NCBI GenBank assembly: GCA_017860295.1
Contig: JAFNAS010000013.1
Coordinates: 23,539 to 87,538 of the forward strand
Length of the DNA stretch: 64,000 bases
From: Bacteroidota bacterium
Lineage (GTDB): Bacteria; Bacteroidota; Bacteroidia; Bacteroidales; Paludibacteraceae
Reading direction: 5' to 3'
Positions within the stretch are counted from its first letter, which is position 1. Each line of letters starts with the position of its first letter. The notes below the pieces were generated by a model, which made no database searches, had not been told where the DNA came from, and was given only the letters and a program-made list of their open reading frames with translations. Positions 53,200 through 61,935 of the stretch are shown piece after piece. Position numbers and translations under genes: made by a program.

Positions 53200-53615
53200 A
53201 ATTTTGAAGCTGCTTCTATTTGTTCTTGCATATCAGTTGGTAAGGCGTCAGCGATTTTTTGAGCAACAATCTTTACCCAAAGAAAGCCTAGCAAGCCTTT
53301 CATAGTGATTGTATTCGTTATTTTCAGACCATTAGAAGTTTCTTCAAATAAATGATTGTCATACATTTGTGCTAATGGAAACTTTGTAACGTCAAGAAAT
53401 CTATTATTTTCAATAGTTTCAAGCAATTCAACTTTTACATTTGTACCTCCTTTAGGTCGCAATAAAAAATGATTTCCTTTTTCGAATTTACCATCTATTT
53501 TTGCAAATTCAATTCCCTTATCCCAAGTATGCCAATTGTTTACATCAGCAAAAAGTTTCCACATTTGTTCTTTTGTAACTTCTTTCGTTACGATTGAATG
53601 AGATTTAGTCCACAT
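53196..53615 (-). CDS. SRPBCC (START/Bet v1-like) family protein
   Basis: A 139-aa single-domain polyketide-cyclase-like protein: KEVTKEQMWKLFADVNNWHTWDKGI at the start, FLDVTKFPLAQMYDNHLFEE in the middle, and a long C-terminal helix. These proteins bind hydrophobic ligands. Being coupled to a MarR gene suggests the ligand or its stress response is under MarR control. Confidence 0.85.
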   Translation of the reverse strand: MWTKSHSIVTKEVTKEQMWKLFADVNNWHTWDKGIEFAKIDGKFEKGNHFLLRPKGGTNVKVELLETIENNRFLDVTKFPLAQMYDNHLFEETSNGLKITNTITMKGLLGFLWVKIVAQKIADALPTDMQEQIEAASKL

Positions 53616-53648
53616 ACGTTTGTTTCTTGAATTAATGTATTATCTGTG

Positions 53649-53680
53649 CAAATATAATAAGTAAACATATAATATGCAAA
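53649..53680 (-). promoter_or_regulatory. Promoter of the SRPBCC-marR operon
   Basis: On the - strand TTTG (plus 53677-53680), exactly 20 bp spacer and TATATTTG (plus 53649-53656), a full consensus match 34 bp before the SRPBCC start. The spacer holds ATATTATATGTTTACTT, a possible MarR site. Confidence 0.65.
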
Positions 53681-53737
53681 TTTATTTTCATTCAAACTGT
53701 ATAATGTCTTTTTTTAAGATGGTGAGGTCTTCTCCTA

Positions 53738-53880
53738 AAATGGCATGTAACCACTTAGTATATTGATATTTGATTGTTTGTTGGAGCATTTGCTGTCGTG
53801 AAACGACAAAGTGAATTGTAAATCAGCAAAGCTAATGCGGGAGCAAAAAACACTTCGCCTGCCGGAACACACAGACGTGC
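53738..53880 (-). repeat. attC-like intergenic element, copy E1
   Basis: The 57-bp stretch 53792-53848 is identical to 57373-57429 except for one base. Its first part is a strong hairpin, TGTCGT-gaa-ACGACA. GTAACCAC lies at 53752 and a GCCTGC...GCAGGCG inverted repeat (about 53858-53890) on the right. Placed between the SRPBCC operon and the monooxygenase-domain gene. Confidence 0.65.
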
Positions 53881-53908
53881 GTTGCAGGCGTTCTTTTAAT
53901 TGTAGAAA

Positions 53909-54460
53909 TTATTTATAAAGCCATTTTTTTATCCATCTTGTGTAATTTGGCATTACTACATAAACCATCATTAAAACGATAATGCCGGAGGTAAAAAGGG
54001 AGTCTATTAATCGAATTTGTGGAATGTTGAGAATTCTCAATATTGGTAAAAGGATCGATGGAATAATGATCGATAAAGGGTAGATGGCAGACCAGGTTAC
54101 CAGATATTGTTTCCATCGAAGAGGTATTTTGGTCTTGTCATTTTCGGGTGTAAACAAAAAATCCAAGCCGCTTTTTATGAAATAGTTATCATCTTTGAAC
54201 AGCAGTGGGCGTATTTTTTCGATTAAGCGCTTTCTGTCAGATGATTCCATCCAGTTTTTAAGATTTTCAATCGTATCAAATCGAATGATAACCGTATACG
54301 AATATGTTAAAGATGGAATTGGCCGAATTATTTGCCAATCAATATGTCCGATTGCATTTCTGCAAATCGGACCTATCTCATTTAACCAATCTTCATACTC
54401 TTGGTGTTTGCCATCAAGAACATGATGTGTAATTACAACCGTTGCTCCTTCGTTTTCCAT
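53909..54460 (-). CDS. Antibiotic biosynthesis monooxygenase (ABM) domain membrane protein
   Basis: A 183-aa protein with an N-terminal ferredoxin-like ABM domain (ATVVITHHVLDGKHQEYEDWL, YTVIIRFDTIENLKNWMES) and two C-terminal membrane helices (about 115-135 and 148-170). This fusion, usually annotated as an ABM/DUF4188-type membrane protein, is widespread and of unknown function. Single gene between repeats. Confidence 0.82.
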   Translation of the reverse strand: MENEGATVVITHHVLDGKHQEYEDWLNEIGPICRNAIGHIDWQIIRPIPSLTYSYTVIIRFDTIENLKNWMESSDRKRLIEKIRPLLFKDDNYFIKSGLDFLFTPENDKTKIPLRWKQYLVTWSAIYPLSIIIPSILLPILRILNIPQIRLIDSLFTSGIIVLMMVYVVMPNYTRWIKKWLYK

Positions 54461-54490
54461 AAAATAAATGATTAAGCGCTGCTGAGCGCG

Positions 54491-54669
54491 ATAGAACGCA
54501 AATTACGCGAATTAAAACATTATAATAACCATTTGATCTGTTTTGGTTTGTGACAGATTGTTTGCGGTCATTTGTGTCATTAGCGTTCAAATAAATTTCT
54601 TGCTTTTATCTTCGACGTAGGCAGAGCCATACGCCGAACGCCAATCTGCTTTACACACTACGAGGAACC
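54491..54669 (-). repeat. Family D intergenic element, copy 1
   Basis: About 180 bp with ends GAACGCAAAT and ATT(A)GCGTTC arranged as inverted repeats, then a conserved tail CTTTTATCTTCGACGTAGGCAGAGCC and TCTGCTTTACACACTACGA. Copy 2 at 58718-58912 shares the whole layout. No ORF. The remainder of the 302-bp gap (to 54762) contains nothing recognised. Confidence 0.75.
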
Positions 54670-54762
54670 GGAGTAATGTAGTAAACTATTTCATTTGCCA
54701 TACTTACGCCATCAAGGGTCACATCGCCTGCTATTACTGACACAAAATATTTGTACACGTAA

Positions 54763-55662
54763 TTAATCGTATATTATATATTTGCCTTCTATTCTTGTTA
54801 TAGCTCCACCTCCAAAAGATACACGGATATTATTATTCTCATCGGTCTGTTTTTGAAGTCTTACGATGTTAAAATCGTCAATTAAACCATTTTGCTCAAT
54901 CGTCAATGCTTCTGTTGTCCACAAGTTATTATTAATCAAATAATATCCGAATGCTGAATTTCCAGAACCTGTTGCCGAATCTTCAATGTATCCGAACGTC
55001 GGTGCAAAAACTCGGGTTCTGTAATCATTCGTTTTTTCTCTAATATCGGATGTAAACACCTCTATTATATCAATTCCATTACTGAAACAGTAATCTTTCA
55101 ACTCTTCGAGGTTGGGCGAAATAGCCAAAATTGATTCTAAATTCGTTATCGGAACTATCAACGTTGATAATCCTGCATTTATAACAGAAATTGGAAGGCT
55201 GGAATTTATATCCTTTTTACTTATTCTCAATTTATTCGCCAATTCGCCAATATTTATTAAGAGTTTTTTAGTTTCGGGTATAGGGGACATAATGAAAACC
55301 GAATCAGACTCATTGAACCTATTTTCAACTTTTAGAGTTCCTTTGTTTGTGTTGATTGTTAACGTCGGAATATTTCTTATATGCCTGTCAGTCTTTATTA
55401 AATCGTATAAAATCGCTATTGTAGCGTGACCGCAAAAATCAACTTCTCGTTCCGATGAATAGTAGCGCAAGTCAAACTTACATTCTCCTTGTTTTGCGAC
55501 ATATCCAACTTCATTTACAAACCCTTTCAACTCTTTTGCAATTTGAAGCATCTCGTTTTCCGAAATATCGTTCAATTTATCCAACAAAATGTAACCTGCT
55601 GGATTTCCGTTTGATTTTTTAGTGGCAAAAGCGTCGATTTTCTTAAAATTGTATTCTTTCAT
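54763..55662 (-). CDS. PhzF-family isomerase-like protein
   Basis: A 299-aa protein of the PhzF/diaminopimelate-epimerase fold. The start MKEYNFKKIDAFATKKSNGNPAG with the typical GNPAG motif is preferred over the Met at 55698 that lies inside the upstream gene. Mid-protein SEREVDFCGHATIAILYDL and the C-terminal EDSATGSGNSAFGYYLI are family signatures. Reaction unknown. Ten bp after the cupin gene, so co-transcribed with it and the AraC gene. Confidence 0.88.
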   Translation of the reverse strand: MKEYNFKKIDAFATKKSNGNPAGYILLDKLNDISENEMLQIAKELKGFVNEVGYVAKQGECKFDLRYYSSEREVDFCGHATIAILYDLIKTDRHIRNIPTLTINTNKGTLKVENRFNESDSVFIMSPIPETKKLLINIGELANKLRISKKDINSSLPISVINAGLSTLIVPITNLESILAISPNLEELKDYCFSNGIDIIEVFTSDIREKTNDYRTRVFAPTFGYIEDSATGSGNSAFGYYLINNNLWTTEALTIEQNGLIDDFNIVRLQKQTDENNNIRVSFGGGAITRIEGKYIIYD

Positions 55663-55672
55663 TTTTTTTATT

Positions 55673-56053
55673 CTATACAAAATATCTGTCTTGTCCAAGA
55701 TGGCTAGAATGACAAGTAAAAATTGTTCGTAATGCTTTATCGGAATTGTTTACAATCTGGTGAACAGTATTTGCTGAAATTGAAAAACAATCGCCAGTAG
55801 TTACTTCAAAACTATCTTTCCAAATTATTGAATTGTTATCATAATTTCCGACTTTCATCGTTCCACTTCCGAGGAGTATCTGATAAATTTCAATTCCATT
55901 TTTATGAAAATGAGGTTTAAGTACTTTTTGGGGAGCAATTTCAGCGGCATAAATTGAAATTACAGAATCTCCCGTGATTCTAACCAATTTTATCCCTGTA
56001 GCATCATCGGTAGATGCATCTTTTAGTTCTAAATCAATGTTAGCTATATTCAT
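55673..56053 (-). CDS. Cupin-domain protein
   Basis: A 126-aa single cupin: KPHFHKNGIEIYQILLGSGTM supplies motif 1 (HxH...E) and NTVHQIVNNSDKAL motif 2. The start MNIANIDLELKD (56053) is chosen because the longer frame leader is hydrophobic and unsupported. It lies between the AraC and PhzF genes, with tight spacing. Confidence 0.85.
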   Translation of the reverse strand: MNIANIDLELKDASTDDATGIKLVRITGDSVISIYAAEIAPQKVLKPHFHKNGIEIYQILLGSGTMKVGNYDNNSIIWKDSFEVTTGDCFSISANTVHQIVNNSDKALRTIFTCHSSHLGQDRYFV

Positions 56054-56112
56054 ATTCTTTTTTTGGGACAAAGGAAATAAAGTTAGAAAGAACATAAAAT
56101 GGACATAGTGGA

Positions 56113-56955
56113 CTAAATTATGGATATTTGAGAAGCTCTTTTTCGAAATTCCTCTGGACTGTTTTTTGTTCGTTTCTTGAAGAAGCGAGAAAAATATAAA
56201 GCATCATCAAATCCAAGTGAAAAAGCTATTTCTTTAATGCTACCTTGAGTATAAAGCAATTTACTTTTAGCTTCATTTATTAATCGAGTATGAATATAGT
56301 CTAAAGTCGTTTTCCCGGTCACATTTTTTACAACAACATTAAGTGATTTTGTCGATATATTTAATGCATTTGCATAATATGAAACATCTTTTCTTTCGTA
56401 TATCTTTTCATTTAATAATTTAAGGAAGTCGAAAAAAACGCTATTCAAGTGGGGAATATTTGATTCAAAACAATCATTTAAAAAAGAGATAAAGTTAATT
56501 AATACGATTTGTTGTTGCCTTCTGCTTTTTATTGCATGAATTAGCTTGATAGAGTGTTCTGCAATACTTATTTCATCCTTGGTTAAATCAATTAATTTAT
56601 TACCGGAAAAAGGTATGAATAATTGATAATCAATGAATAATGCTAATTGATCGGAGCTAAAATAACTATCATCAAAAATCAGTTTCCATCCTCTGGAATT
56701 CTCTGATGGTTTAAAATCATGAATGCTCCCTTTGGGAATACATAAAATTTGTTGTTCAGAAACAGAATAATCTTCGAAATCAACTGAATGAAAATCAGAA
56801 CCCGATGTGATCCAAACAATTTCATGGAAAGTATGACGATGCATAACATTGAGAATGTTTCTATTTTCCATCCATCCTTTTTTCAATTCAATTATTTCAA
56901 AGTTCCCCCGACTAATGGTTTTTAAATCGAAATTGGTATCAGGATATTTATTCAT
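56113..56955 (-). CDS. AraC-family transcriptional regulator
   Basis: A 280-aa regulator from MNKYPDTNFDLKTI: an N-terminal cupin-like sensor (VMHRHTFHEIVWITSGSDFHSVDF) and a C-terminal AraC HTH pair (YANALNISTKSLNVVVKNVTGKT and SIKEIAFSLGFDDALYFSRFFKK). It likely controls the adjacent cupin and PhzF genes. A Met 39 bp upstream is in frame. Confidence 0.85.
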   Translation of the reverse strand: MNKYPDTNFDLKTISRGNFEIIELKKGWMENRNILNVMHRHTFHEIVWITSGSDFHSVDFEDYSVSEQQILCIPKGSIHDFKPSENSRGWKLIFDDSYFSSDQLALFIDYQLFIPFSGNKLIDLTKDEISIAEHSIKLIHAIKSRRQQQIVLINFISFLNDCFESNIPHLNSVFFDFLKLLNEKIYERKDVSYYANALNISTKSLNVVVKNVTGKTTLDYIHTRLINEAKSKLLYTQGSIKEIAFSLGFDDALYFSRFFKKRTKNSPEEFRKRASQISII

Positions 56956-57080
56956 GTTGTTAGAATTTTTGAGTTTCGTCGTCGTCAATATCAAGTATTT
57001 TTATTTTTCGTCTCAATTTCATTTGTCAATTAGGTCAATAAATTCAATATCACCAATTCGACCATCTTTACGCAGGTCAA

Positions 57081-57302
57081 TTACAATACCCCTTTTTCAT
57101 GTTGTTCTAAAACAATGCATTCCTCATGTTGCCAGTCTGAATTAGGTGGATTCGGATTCTTAGAGTCAACAACATTATAGTATCCATTTTCTGACCAATG
57201 TCCTCCTTTGCAATTTTGTAATGCAGAAACTATATCTTGTCTTTCTGCTTCTTGTTGTTTAACCAGTCTAATCAAATATTCTATGTCAATCAGTTCATTC
57301 AT
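57081..57302 (-). CDS. Small acidic protein of unknown function
   Basis: A 73-aa protein from MNELIDIEYLIRLVKQQEAERQ. An N-terminal helix is followed by GGHWSENGYYNVVDSKNPNPPNSDWQHEECIVLEQHEKG. No family recognised. It stands between the AraC gene and an attC-like element, in the position of a cassette's single gene; the element's GTTAGTGG end lies about 25 bp upstream of its start. Confidence 0.55.
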   Translation of the reverse strand: MNELIDIEYLIRLVKQQEAERQDIVSALQNCKGGHWSENGYYNVVDSKNPNPPNSDWQHEECIVLEQHEKGVL

Positions 57303-57326
57303 AGTCTTGTCTTTTTTTAGCTTGAC

Positions 57327-57484
57327 CACTAACTACCGAATCTATGGGCATTGGCGGTTTGATGGAGTCTTCGCTGTCGTGAAACGACAAAGTGAATTGT
57401 AAATCAGCGAAGCTAATGCGGGAGCAAAACCGGCTAAATGCACGTCAGCCAGCCAATGAACATAGCCTGTGTTAGGGGCTAGTA
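57327..57484 (-). repeat. attC-like element, copy E2 (best preserved)
   Basis: Read on the - strand it begins GCCCCTAACAC and ends GTAGTTAGTGG, like the RYYYAAC and GTTRRRY ends of attC sites. Inside, GCATTTAGCCGGTTTT pairs imperfectly with AAACCGCCAATGC, and an apical hairpin TGTCGT-ttc-ACGACA sits in the middle. The 57-bp core equals E1, and TCAGCCAGCCAATGAACATA equals 52700-52719. To 57606 no gene is seen. Confidence 0.6.
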
Positions 57485-57606
57485 GCTTGGTTGTGTGTTG
57501 TTTGTCTTTTCAATCGTGTCTAAATGCCAAAATACTTGTCGCTTTGTAAAAGTCTATGTTCTCTTTCTGTTGTTTCGTGAAAAGTTATCAAAAGAGAGCT
57601 TTACAT

Positions 57607-58287
57607 TTAATTTCTTTTAATTGTCAACATCTCATTCCCATCTTTTTGAAATTCATAATCCACTTTTTCAATAGTCACAATGAAATCTTTTTCAAAATGC
57701 CGTATCAAATTGTCTGGCAATTCAGACTTTTTAGCGTCTAAATTTAAAATCGGAAATATTCTAATTTCTTTAGCAACTCTCAACATTTCAGTCAATGAAG
57801 AAATATGAAACTCAAGTCCTAGTTGGGAATACAGAATTAAAAAATGAGAACTTAGTGCCAAGTCAAAAGTCAAATTGTCAAAGTCTGTCTTGTTAGGCAT
57901 TTCGTGGTTTATATAACGACTTTCCTTTTTCCCATTTTCAAAGTCCTGCAAGAAATTTTCCATAGCAGATAAACGAATTTGCTCTAATTCGTTTATGTTT
58001 TTAATCTTTGTCCAGACAAAGTTTTGAAGGTTGTTCTTTGTCTGTTCAATCACAATGTCTTTTGTTTCTTTGATTCTTATTTTCAAATCATTCTTTGAGA
58101 ACTGATAAATTGGATCAATCGAGACGACACTTTTACTTAACATAGTCATCTCATAATTGAAACTTGCCGGTCCGTCTCCAAAGCTAATAATCCGCTTATT
58201 TAAATCAGAATCTGTAAGTTTAAACATCCTCCTATATTCGTCCAAATTTCTTCCCCACGGAACCGTATTTTTTAATTCAAATGCCAT
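57607..58287 (-). CDS. SAM-dependent methyltransferase-like protein
   Basis: A 226-aa protein from MAFELKNTVPWGRNLDEYRRMFKL; the longer frame adds an unsupported 34-residue leader. IISFGDGPASFNYEM resembles motif I and the loop of class I methyltransferases, VVSIDPIYQFS the acidic motif II, and FDLALSSHFLILYS motif IV. It matches proteins annotated as SAM-dependent methyltransferase in cyanobacteria and Bacteroidota. Target unknown. Confidence 0.72.
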   Translation of the reverse strand: MAFELKNTVPWGRNLDEYRRMFKLTDSDLNKRIISFGDGPASFNYEMTMLSKSVVSIDPIYQFSKNDLKIRIKETKDIVIEQTKNNLQNFVWTKIKNINELEQIRLSAMENFLQDFENGKKESRYINHEMPNKTDFDNLTFDLALSSHFLILYSQLGLEFHISSLTEMLRVAKEIRIFPILNLDAKKSELPDNLIRHFEKDFIVTIEKVDYEFQKDGNEMLTIKRN

Positions 58288-58456
58288 TTTGTTTTGGTAA
58301 TTTTTGTGTATTATTTGTTTTTTGCTGTTGTTCCTAACTTTTTCCTTACAGAAATGAGTCCTTTGTAGTTTTATAAACAAAGTAATCAACTCAGATGTAT
58401 AATGATAGTTTCTCTTACAAAACTTTTAACCTTTGTTTCTATATCCTTCTGGTTAT

Positions 58457-58615
58457 CTAATCGCGCAAATTCATATTCTTCTTTCTGGCATCAACAACTC
58501 CGTCTATATGTCCTCCAGGTGGTCTAACGGATTTCGGATCTGGGTCGAAGCTCCCAGTTTCCCATAGGTTGTTCTTCACCCCGGTTTGTTGGGTATAGTC
58601 TGCAACTACGTTCTC
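58457..58615 (-). pseudogene. Orphan C-terminal coding remnant
   Basis: On the - strand a 52-codon open stretch runs ENVVADYTQQTGVKNNLWET then GSFDPDPKSVRPPGGHIDGV and VDARKKNMNLRD before a TAG. It is preceded directly by an in-frame TAA and has no ATG. The residue composition looks like real protein. The parent family is not recognised. It lies between the methyltransferase gene and family D copy 2. Confidence 0.4.
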
Positions 58616-58717
58616 TTAAAATAAAAAGCTCCGACTCGCATTACAGCTTTGTTATTGGCTTACTCATTATGCCGCTAAAGTTACCTTTTGTTCCTGGTTT
58701 GCCTTTGCTGGCGAGGG

Positions 58718-58912
58718 ATAGAACGCAAATCACGCAAGTGCCCGCAAATCAATACAACCTCCGACTATTGAAAGGAACGATTGCAACAGATTATTTGCGG
58801 TAATTTGTGTGATTCGTGTCATTTGCGTTCAAACACATTTTTTGCTTTTATCTCCGACGTAGGCAGAGCCATCCGCCGAACCCGAATCTGCTTTACACAC
58901 TACGATGAACCG
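58718..58912 (-). repeat. Family D intergenic element, copy 2
   Basis: About 195 bp. Left GAACGCAAATCACGCAA and right GTGATTCGTGTCATTTGCGTTC are inverted ends. The middle CTCCGACTATTGAAAGGAACGATTG recurs in copies 3 and 4, and the tail (CTTTTATCTCCGACGTAGGCAGAGCC) in copy 1. Together with 58288-58717, this 679-bp gap holds only the coding remnant above. Confidence 0.78.
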
Positions 58913-58966
58913 GGTGGCGTCCGATAAGGTGCTAATATAAATCATTTAACAGACACCGTATTGTAT

Positions 58967-60400
58967 TTATTCCCTTTCGATAAGTAGTCGAGAAAGCGAG
59001 CTAGGATATCCGCGTTGGCTGGCTAGTTCACTTGCCAGATTATCAATCTCGGTTTTTGAGATGCTGTCAAGCAGTGCATTTTGTTTTGCATTCGATTGAA
59101 ATGCCGGGATAATGTTTTCTTCCTGCATTTTCTGAATGATTTGCATGGCTACCGTTAAGGCAGAAGAGGCTTTTACAATCTCAGAACGTGCATACGAATC
59201 AGATGGAAAACACACTTCACCTACTCTTCGGTTGGGATCATCTCCGGGTATTTGCTGTGCTCCGTGCAGAGGAGGTCCACCTACGGTAGCCGATTTGAAT
59301 GACGGTACATATTGGGCGGCATACCGAATGGCAGATTGGGTTCTCTCGTCGATTTCCTTTTGGTCCCATTCCCGGGCAATTTTCTGTTGGATGGCAGCGT
59401 CAAATTCGGCTGGTGATACATGTTCTTTTGATTGTATCAATCCATTGTCAAACAAGGTGATATCCTTGGTCATGCCGTGAATTTGATAATAGTCATTATT
59501 GTAGGGTGTTAGCTGTGCCATGCCGTGCGTACTGCCACGCTCTCCGTGAAAAATCATCTCAGGAATTAAGCCCGGAATACTATGCCACTTGGATATATAG
59601 GCTGCTTTGTATTCAATCAGCCGGTTAGCGTTTAGCTGTAGATATTCATCTACATTCGCAGTTTTATAGCCGGATGAATTGACTAAATACTTCACTTTGT
59701 AAACGGCATTCTTTGTGCTTATTTCCCAATTATAATCTACATGCTGACCGCGTACATCCTTGATGTTTGTGACTTTCGTATTCGTTTGTAGCGTGCATTC
59801 TTTGGCCTTAGTCAGCGCTAACTGCGCTTGAGCGGCTACCCGAAACAGATTCCAGCCATATTCCTGGACTAAGAATACCGGCATTTTTAATTTTTCGTAA
59901 TCGATGTATTTAATGGCGTTAGCCATCCATTCATCATGCGATTTGGGTCGCTTTACAGTGGCTTGTTTGGCTAATGCAACCAAATCTTCGTGCGTATAGG
60001 CTTTGTAATAGTTGGCCGGATTGCCCAGTACTTCATTAGATGCATCTTCGTCCACTAACTCCTGATAGTAGTTTGACAGGAGTTTGAGCTTATCCTCAAT
60101 CTCAGTTACATCCAAATTTTCTGATTTTGGAATGCTGATAAAGGTCGGTCTTTCATCAATCGATTGGGGAAATAGTCTTGCCATTTCGATTGATTGACGC
60201 ATGAGCTGTTTACATTGCTCGATAGATATATCGGGGTAAAGATTTCCTCCTGCGTGTAAGTGGCAGAATGGAGGTCCATTCACCAGGCTTTCACTTTGTT
60301 CAAATAAAATATTGTCTATTCCGTATTGGGCGAGTTGCAAAGCAGTAACAGAACCTGATATTCCGCCACCGATAATGCCCACATTGTATATCTTACTCAT
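58967..60400 (-). CDS. FAD-dependent oxidoreductase
   Basis: A 477-aa flavoprotein: the dinucleotide-binding start VGIIGGGISGSVTALQLAQYGI, LAHLHAGGNLYPDIS-type loop (read CHLHAGGNLYPDIS), VKYLVNSSGYKTANVDEYL and a C-terminal GEVCFPSDSYARSEIVKASS. It resembles DAO-type oxidases but no substrate can be named. The HAD gene ends one base upstream of its start, so the two are one transcript. Confidence 0.8.
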   Translation of the reverse strand: MSKIYNVGIIGGGISGSVTALQLAQYGIDNILFEQSESLVNGPPFCHLHAGGNLYPDISIEQCKQLMRQSIEMARLFPQSIDERPTFISIPKSENLDVTEIEDKLKLLSNYYQELVDEDASNEVLGNPANYYKAYTHEDLVALAKQATVKRPKSHDEWMANAIKYIDYEKLKMPVFLVQEYGWNLFRVAAQAQLALTKAKECTLQTNTKVTNIKDVRGQHVDYNWEISTKNAVYKVKYLVNSSGYKTANVDEYLQLNANRLIEYKAAYISKWHSIPGLIPEMIFHGERGSTHGMAQLTPYNNDYYQIHGMTKDITLFDNGLIQSKEHVSPAEFDAAIQQKIAREWDQKEIDERTQSAIRYAAQYVPSFKSATVGGPPLHGAQQIPGDDPNRRVGEVCFPSDSYARSEIVKASSALTVAMQIIQKMQEENIIPAFQSNAKQNALLDSISKTEIDNLASELASQRGYPSSLSRLLIERE

Positions 60401-60401
60401 C

Positions 60402-61073
60402 TCAAAATATTTTTTGCAGGTCAGAAAAATTATCTAACACTACACTTGGTTTATAATCTGCAATATTCTCGTTGTAATTGTAGCCATAGGTCACACCCAC
60501 GCTATTCATACCCGCATTTTGCGCCGCAAGAATATCATTTTTTGAGTCACCCACCACGATGCTTTTTTCTGCTGTCGTATTCATCTCTTTCGCTAAATAG
60601 AGCAAAGGGGCGGCATGAGGTTTTTTCACTGGCATTGAATCTTCGCCAATCCAACGTTTAAAGTACGGTTTAATGGAAAGAAAATCGAGAATCGGTTCAA
60701 TATAGTCGAACGGCTTATTCGAGCAGATCACCATCTTATAGCCTTTTTTATCAAGGTAACGTAGCGTTTCTGGTACTCCCGGATAAGTGAATGTTTTCTG
60801 ACACGATACTTCTTTATAGGCCGAAAGATAAAACGCAAATGCTTCTGCGAAAAAATCACTCGTTGGCTCCTTCTCCTGCATGGCAAGTTTCAACGCTCTT
60901 TTTACCAACATAGAAGCTCCGTTTCCAACAAATGAAGCAATGAGGTCTATATCTATGCCAGGTAAATTAAAATGGGTCAACATTTTATTGACAGCCGTTG
61001 CTAAGTCGGGAATACTATTGATGAGTGTGCCATCAAAGTCGAATATAATAAGTTCTTTATCTTTAAAATCCAT
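60402..61073 (-). CDS. HAD-family phosphoglycolate phosphatase-like hydrolase
   Basis: A 223-aa HAD phosphatase: motif I IIFDFDGTLINSIPDLATAV, motif II VICSNKPFDYIEPIL, motif III KKPHAAPLL and motif IV VVGDSKNDILAAQNAGM. The cap-domain sequence and FDGTLINSIPDLA are Gph-like. Phosphoglycolate or a related small phosphate ester is the likely substrate. Upstream partner of the FAD oxidoreductase gene. Confidence 0.87.
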   Translation of the reverse strand: MDFKDKELIIFDFDGTLINSIPDLATAVNKMLTHFNLPGIDIDLIASFVGNGASMLVKRALKLAMQEKEPTSDFFAEAFAFYLSAYKEVSCQKTFTYPGVPETLRYLDKKGYKMVICSNKPFDYIEPILDFLSIKPYFKRWIGEDSMPVKKPHAAPLLYLAKEMNTTAEKSIVVGDSKNDILAAQNAGMNSVGVTYGYNYNENIADYKPSVVLDNFSDLQKIF

Positions 61074-61239
61074 AGTGCTTAATTTAGCTACAAAGATGTG
61101 GAAGTTTTGATGAAATACTACGCTATTGGGAGGATTTTAAAAGAAAATGTATTCTATAGGCATCATTTTTATAATTAAACGCAACGGTTCGCATAGGAGT
61201 AGTGGCAGTTTACTTCCGTCAATCCCGGGAGTGGGGGGT

Positions 61240-61358
61240 AGAACGCGAATTGCCGCAAATAAACGCAAATCAATATAACCTCTGACTATTCACAACGGTA
61301 GCCATTGTAACAGATTATTTGTGGCAATTTGTGTGATTCGTGTCATTTGCGTTCAAAT
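61240..61358 (-). repeat. Family D intergenic element, copy 3
   Basis: Shorter copy, about 119 bp: GAACGCGAATTGCCGCAAAT on the left, CTCTGACTATTCACAACGG in the middle, and GTGATTCGTGTCATTTGCGTTC on the right. It lacks the tail of copies 1 and 2 and is directly followed by the half element of family C. Confidence 0.75.
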
Positions 61359-61359
61359 T

Positions 61360-61452
61360 TTTTCAAATCCGGCTTTCAACAATATTAAGTCCGTTTACAG
61401 TTATTCATTACAGCCATTAATAGCACGGGTCGGGAGACCCGCGCTAGCGGAG
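61360..61452 (-). repeat. Family C element, right half
   Basis: TTTCAAATCCGGCTTTCAACAATATTAAGTCCG through GCCATTAATA to the hairpin GCACGGGTCgggaGACCCGCGCTAGCGGAG (61423-61452). It corresponds to 63400-63490 of the complete copy; the left half is missing, as family D ends at its break point. Confidence 0.75.
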
Positions 61453-61935
61453 TAGTGGTGGTTCCTGAGGCGAGTCGTTATCAACTGAGGCAGAAAATAA
61501 ATATCCGAATATTAATAAGCCTTGTAAAAGCAATAAAGACATCAAATAAATTTTTTTTCTTATTGTAAATTTTAGTATTAAGACCTGTTCATAAGCGTTT
61601 ACCCCAAACCCACTGACGATCTATGATGTCAGTGCTGTTAGCCTGCAGGGGCTTAAATCTGCTTGATGTGATTTTCCCTCGTTTTATATATTATGGTTTT
61701 GTTTTGCTCAGGCAATAATTGCAAGTTTTTCTGTTTTCACTGCCCCAAAGTCCCCTTAAGGGGATATAGGGGTAGATTTGGTAATACACCCTCCGACTAT
61801 TTAAAGGAGCGATTGTAACCGATTATTTGCGGCAATTTGTGTTATTCGTGTCACTGGCGTTCAAACAAATTTTTGTTCCGACAGATCGCAGATCCGCCGA
61901 GACGGATATATACATAGTTGTGCACTGGTTTTTTA
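61453..61935. repeat. Gap with family D copy 4 and a CCCCTTAAGGGG palindrome
   Basis: TCCCCTTAAGGGGATATAGGGG (61751-61772) is a palindrome of the CCCC/GGGG type. Family D copy 4 runs from about 61789 to 61865 (CCTCCGACTATTTAAAGGAGCGATTG to CACTGGCGTTC) without its left end. No ORF is credible; the whole gap from 61074 is repeat-filled. Confidence 0.65.
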
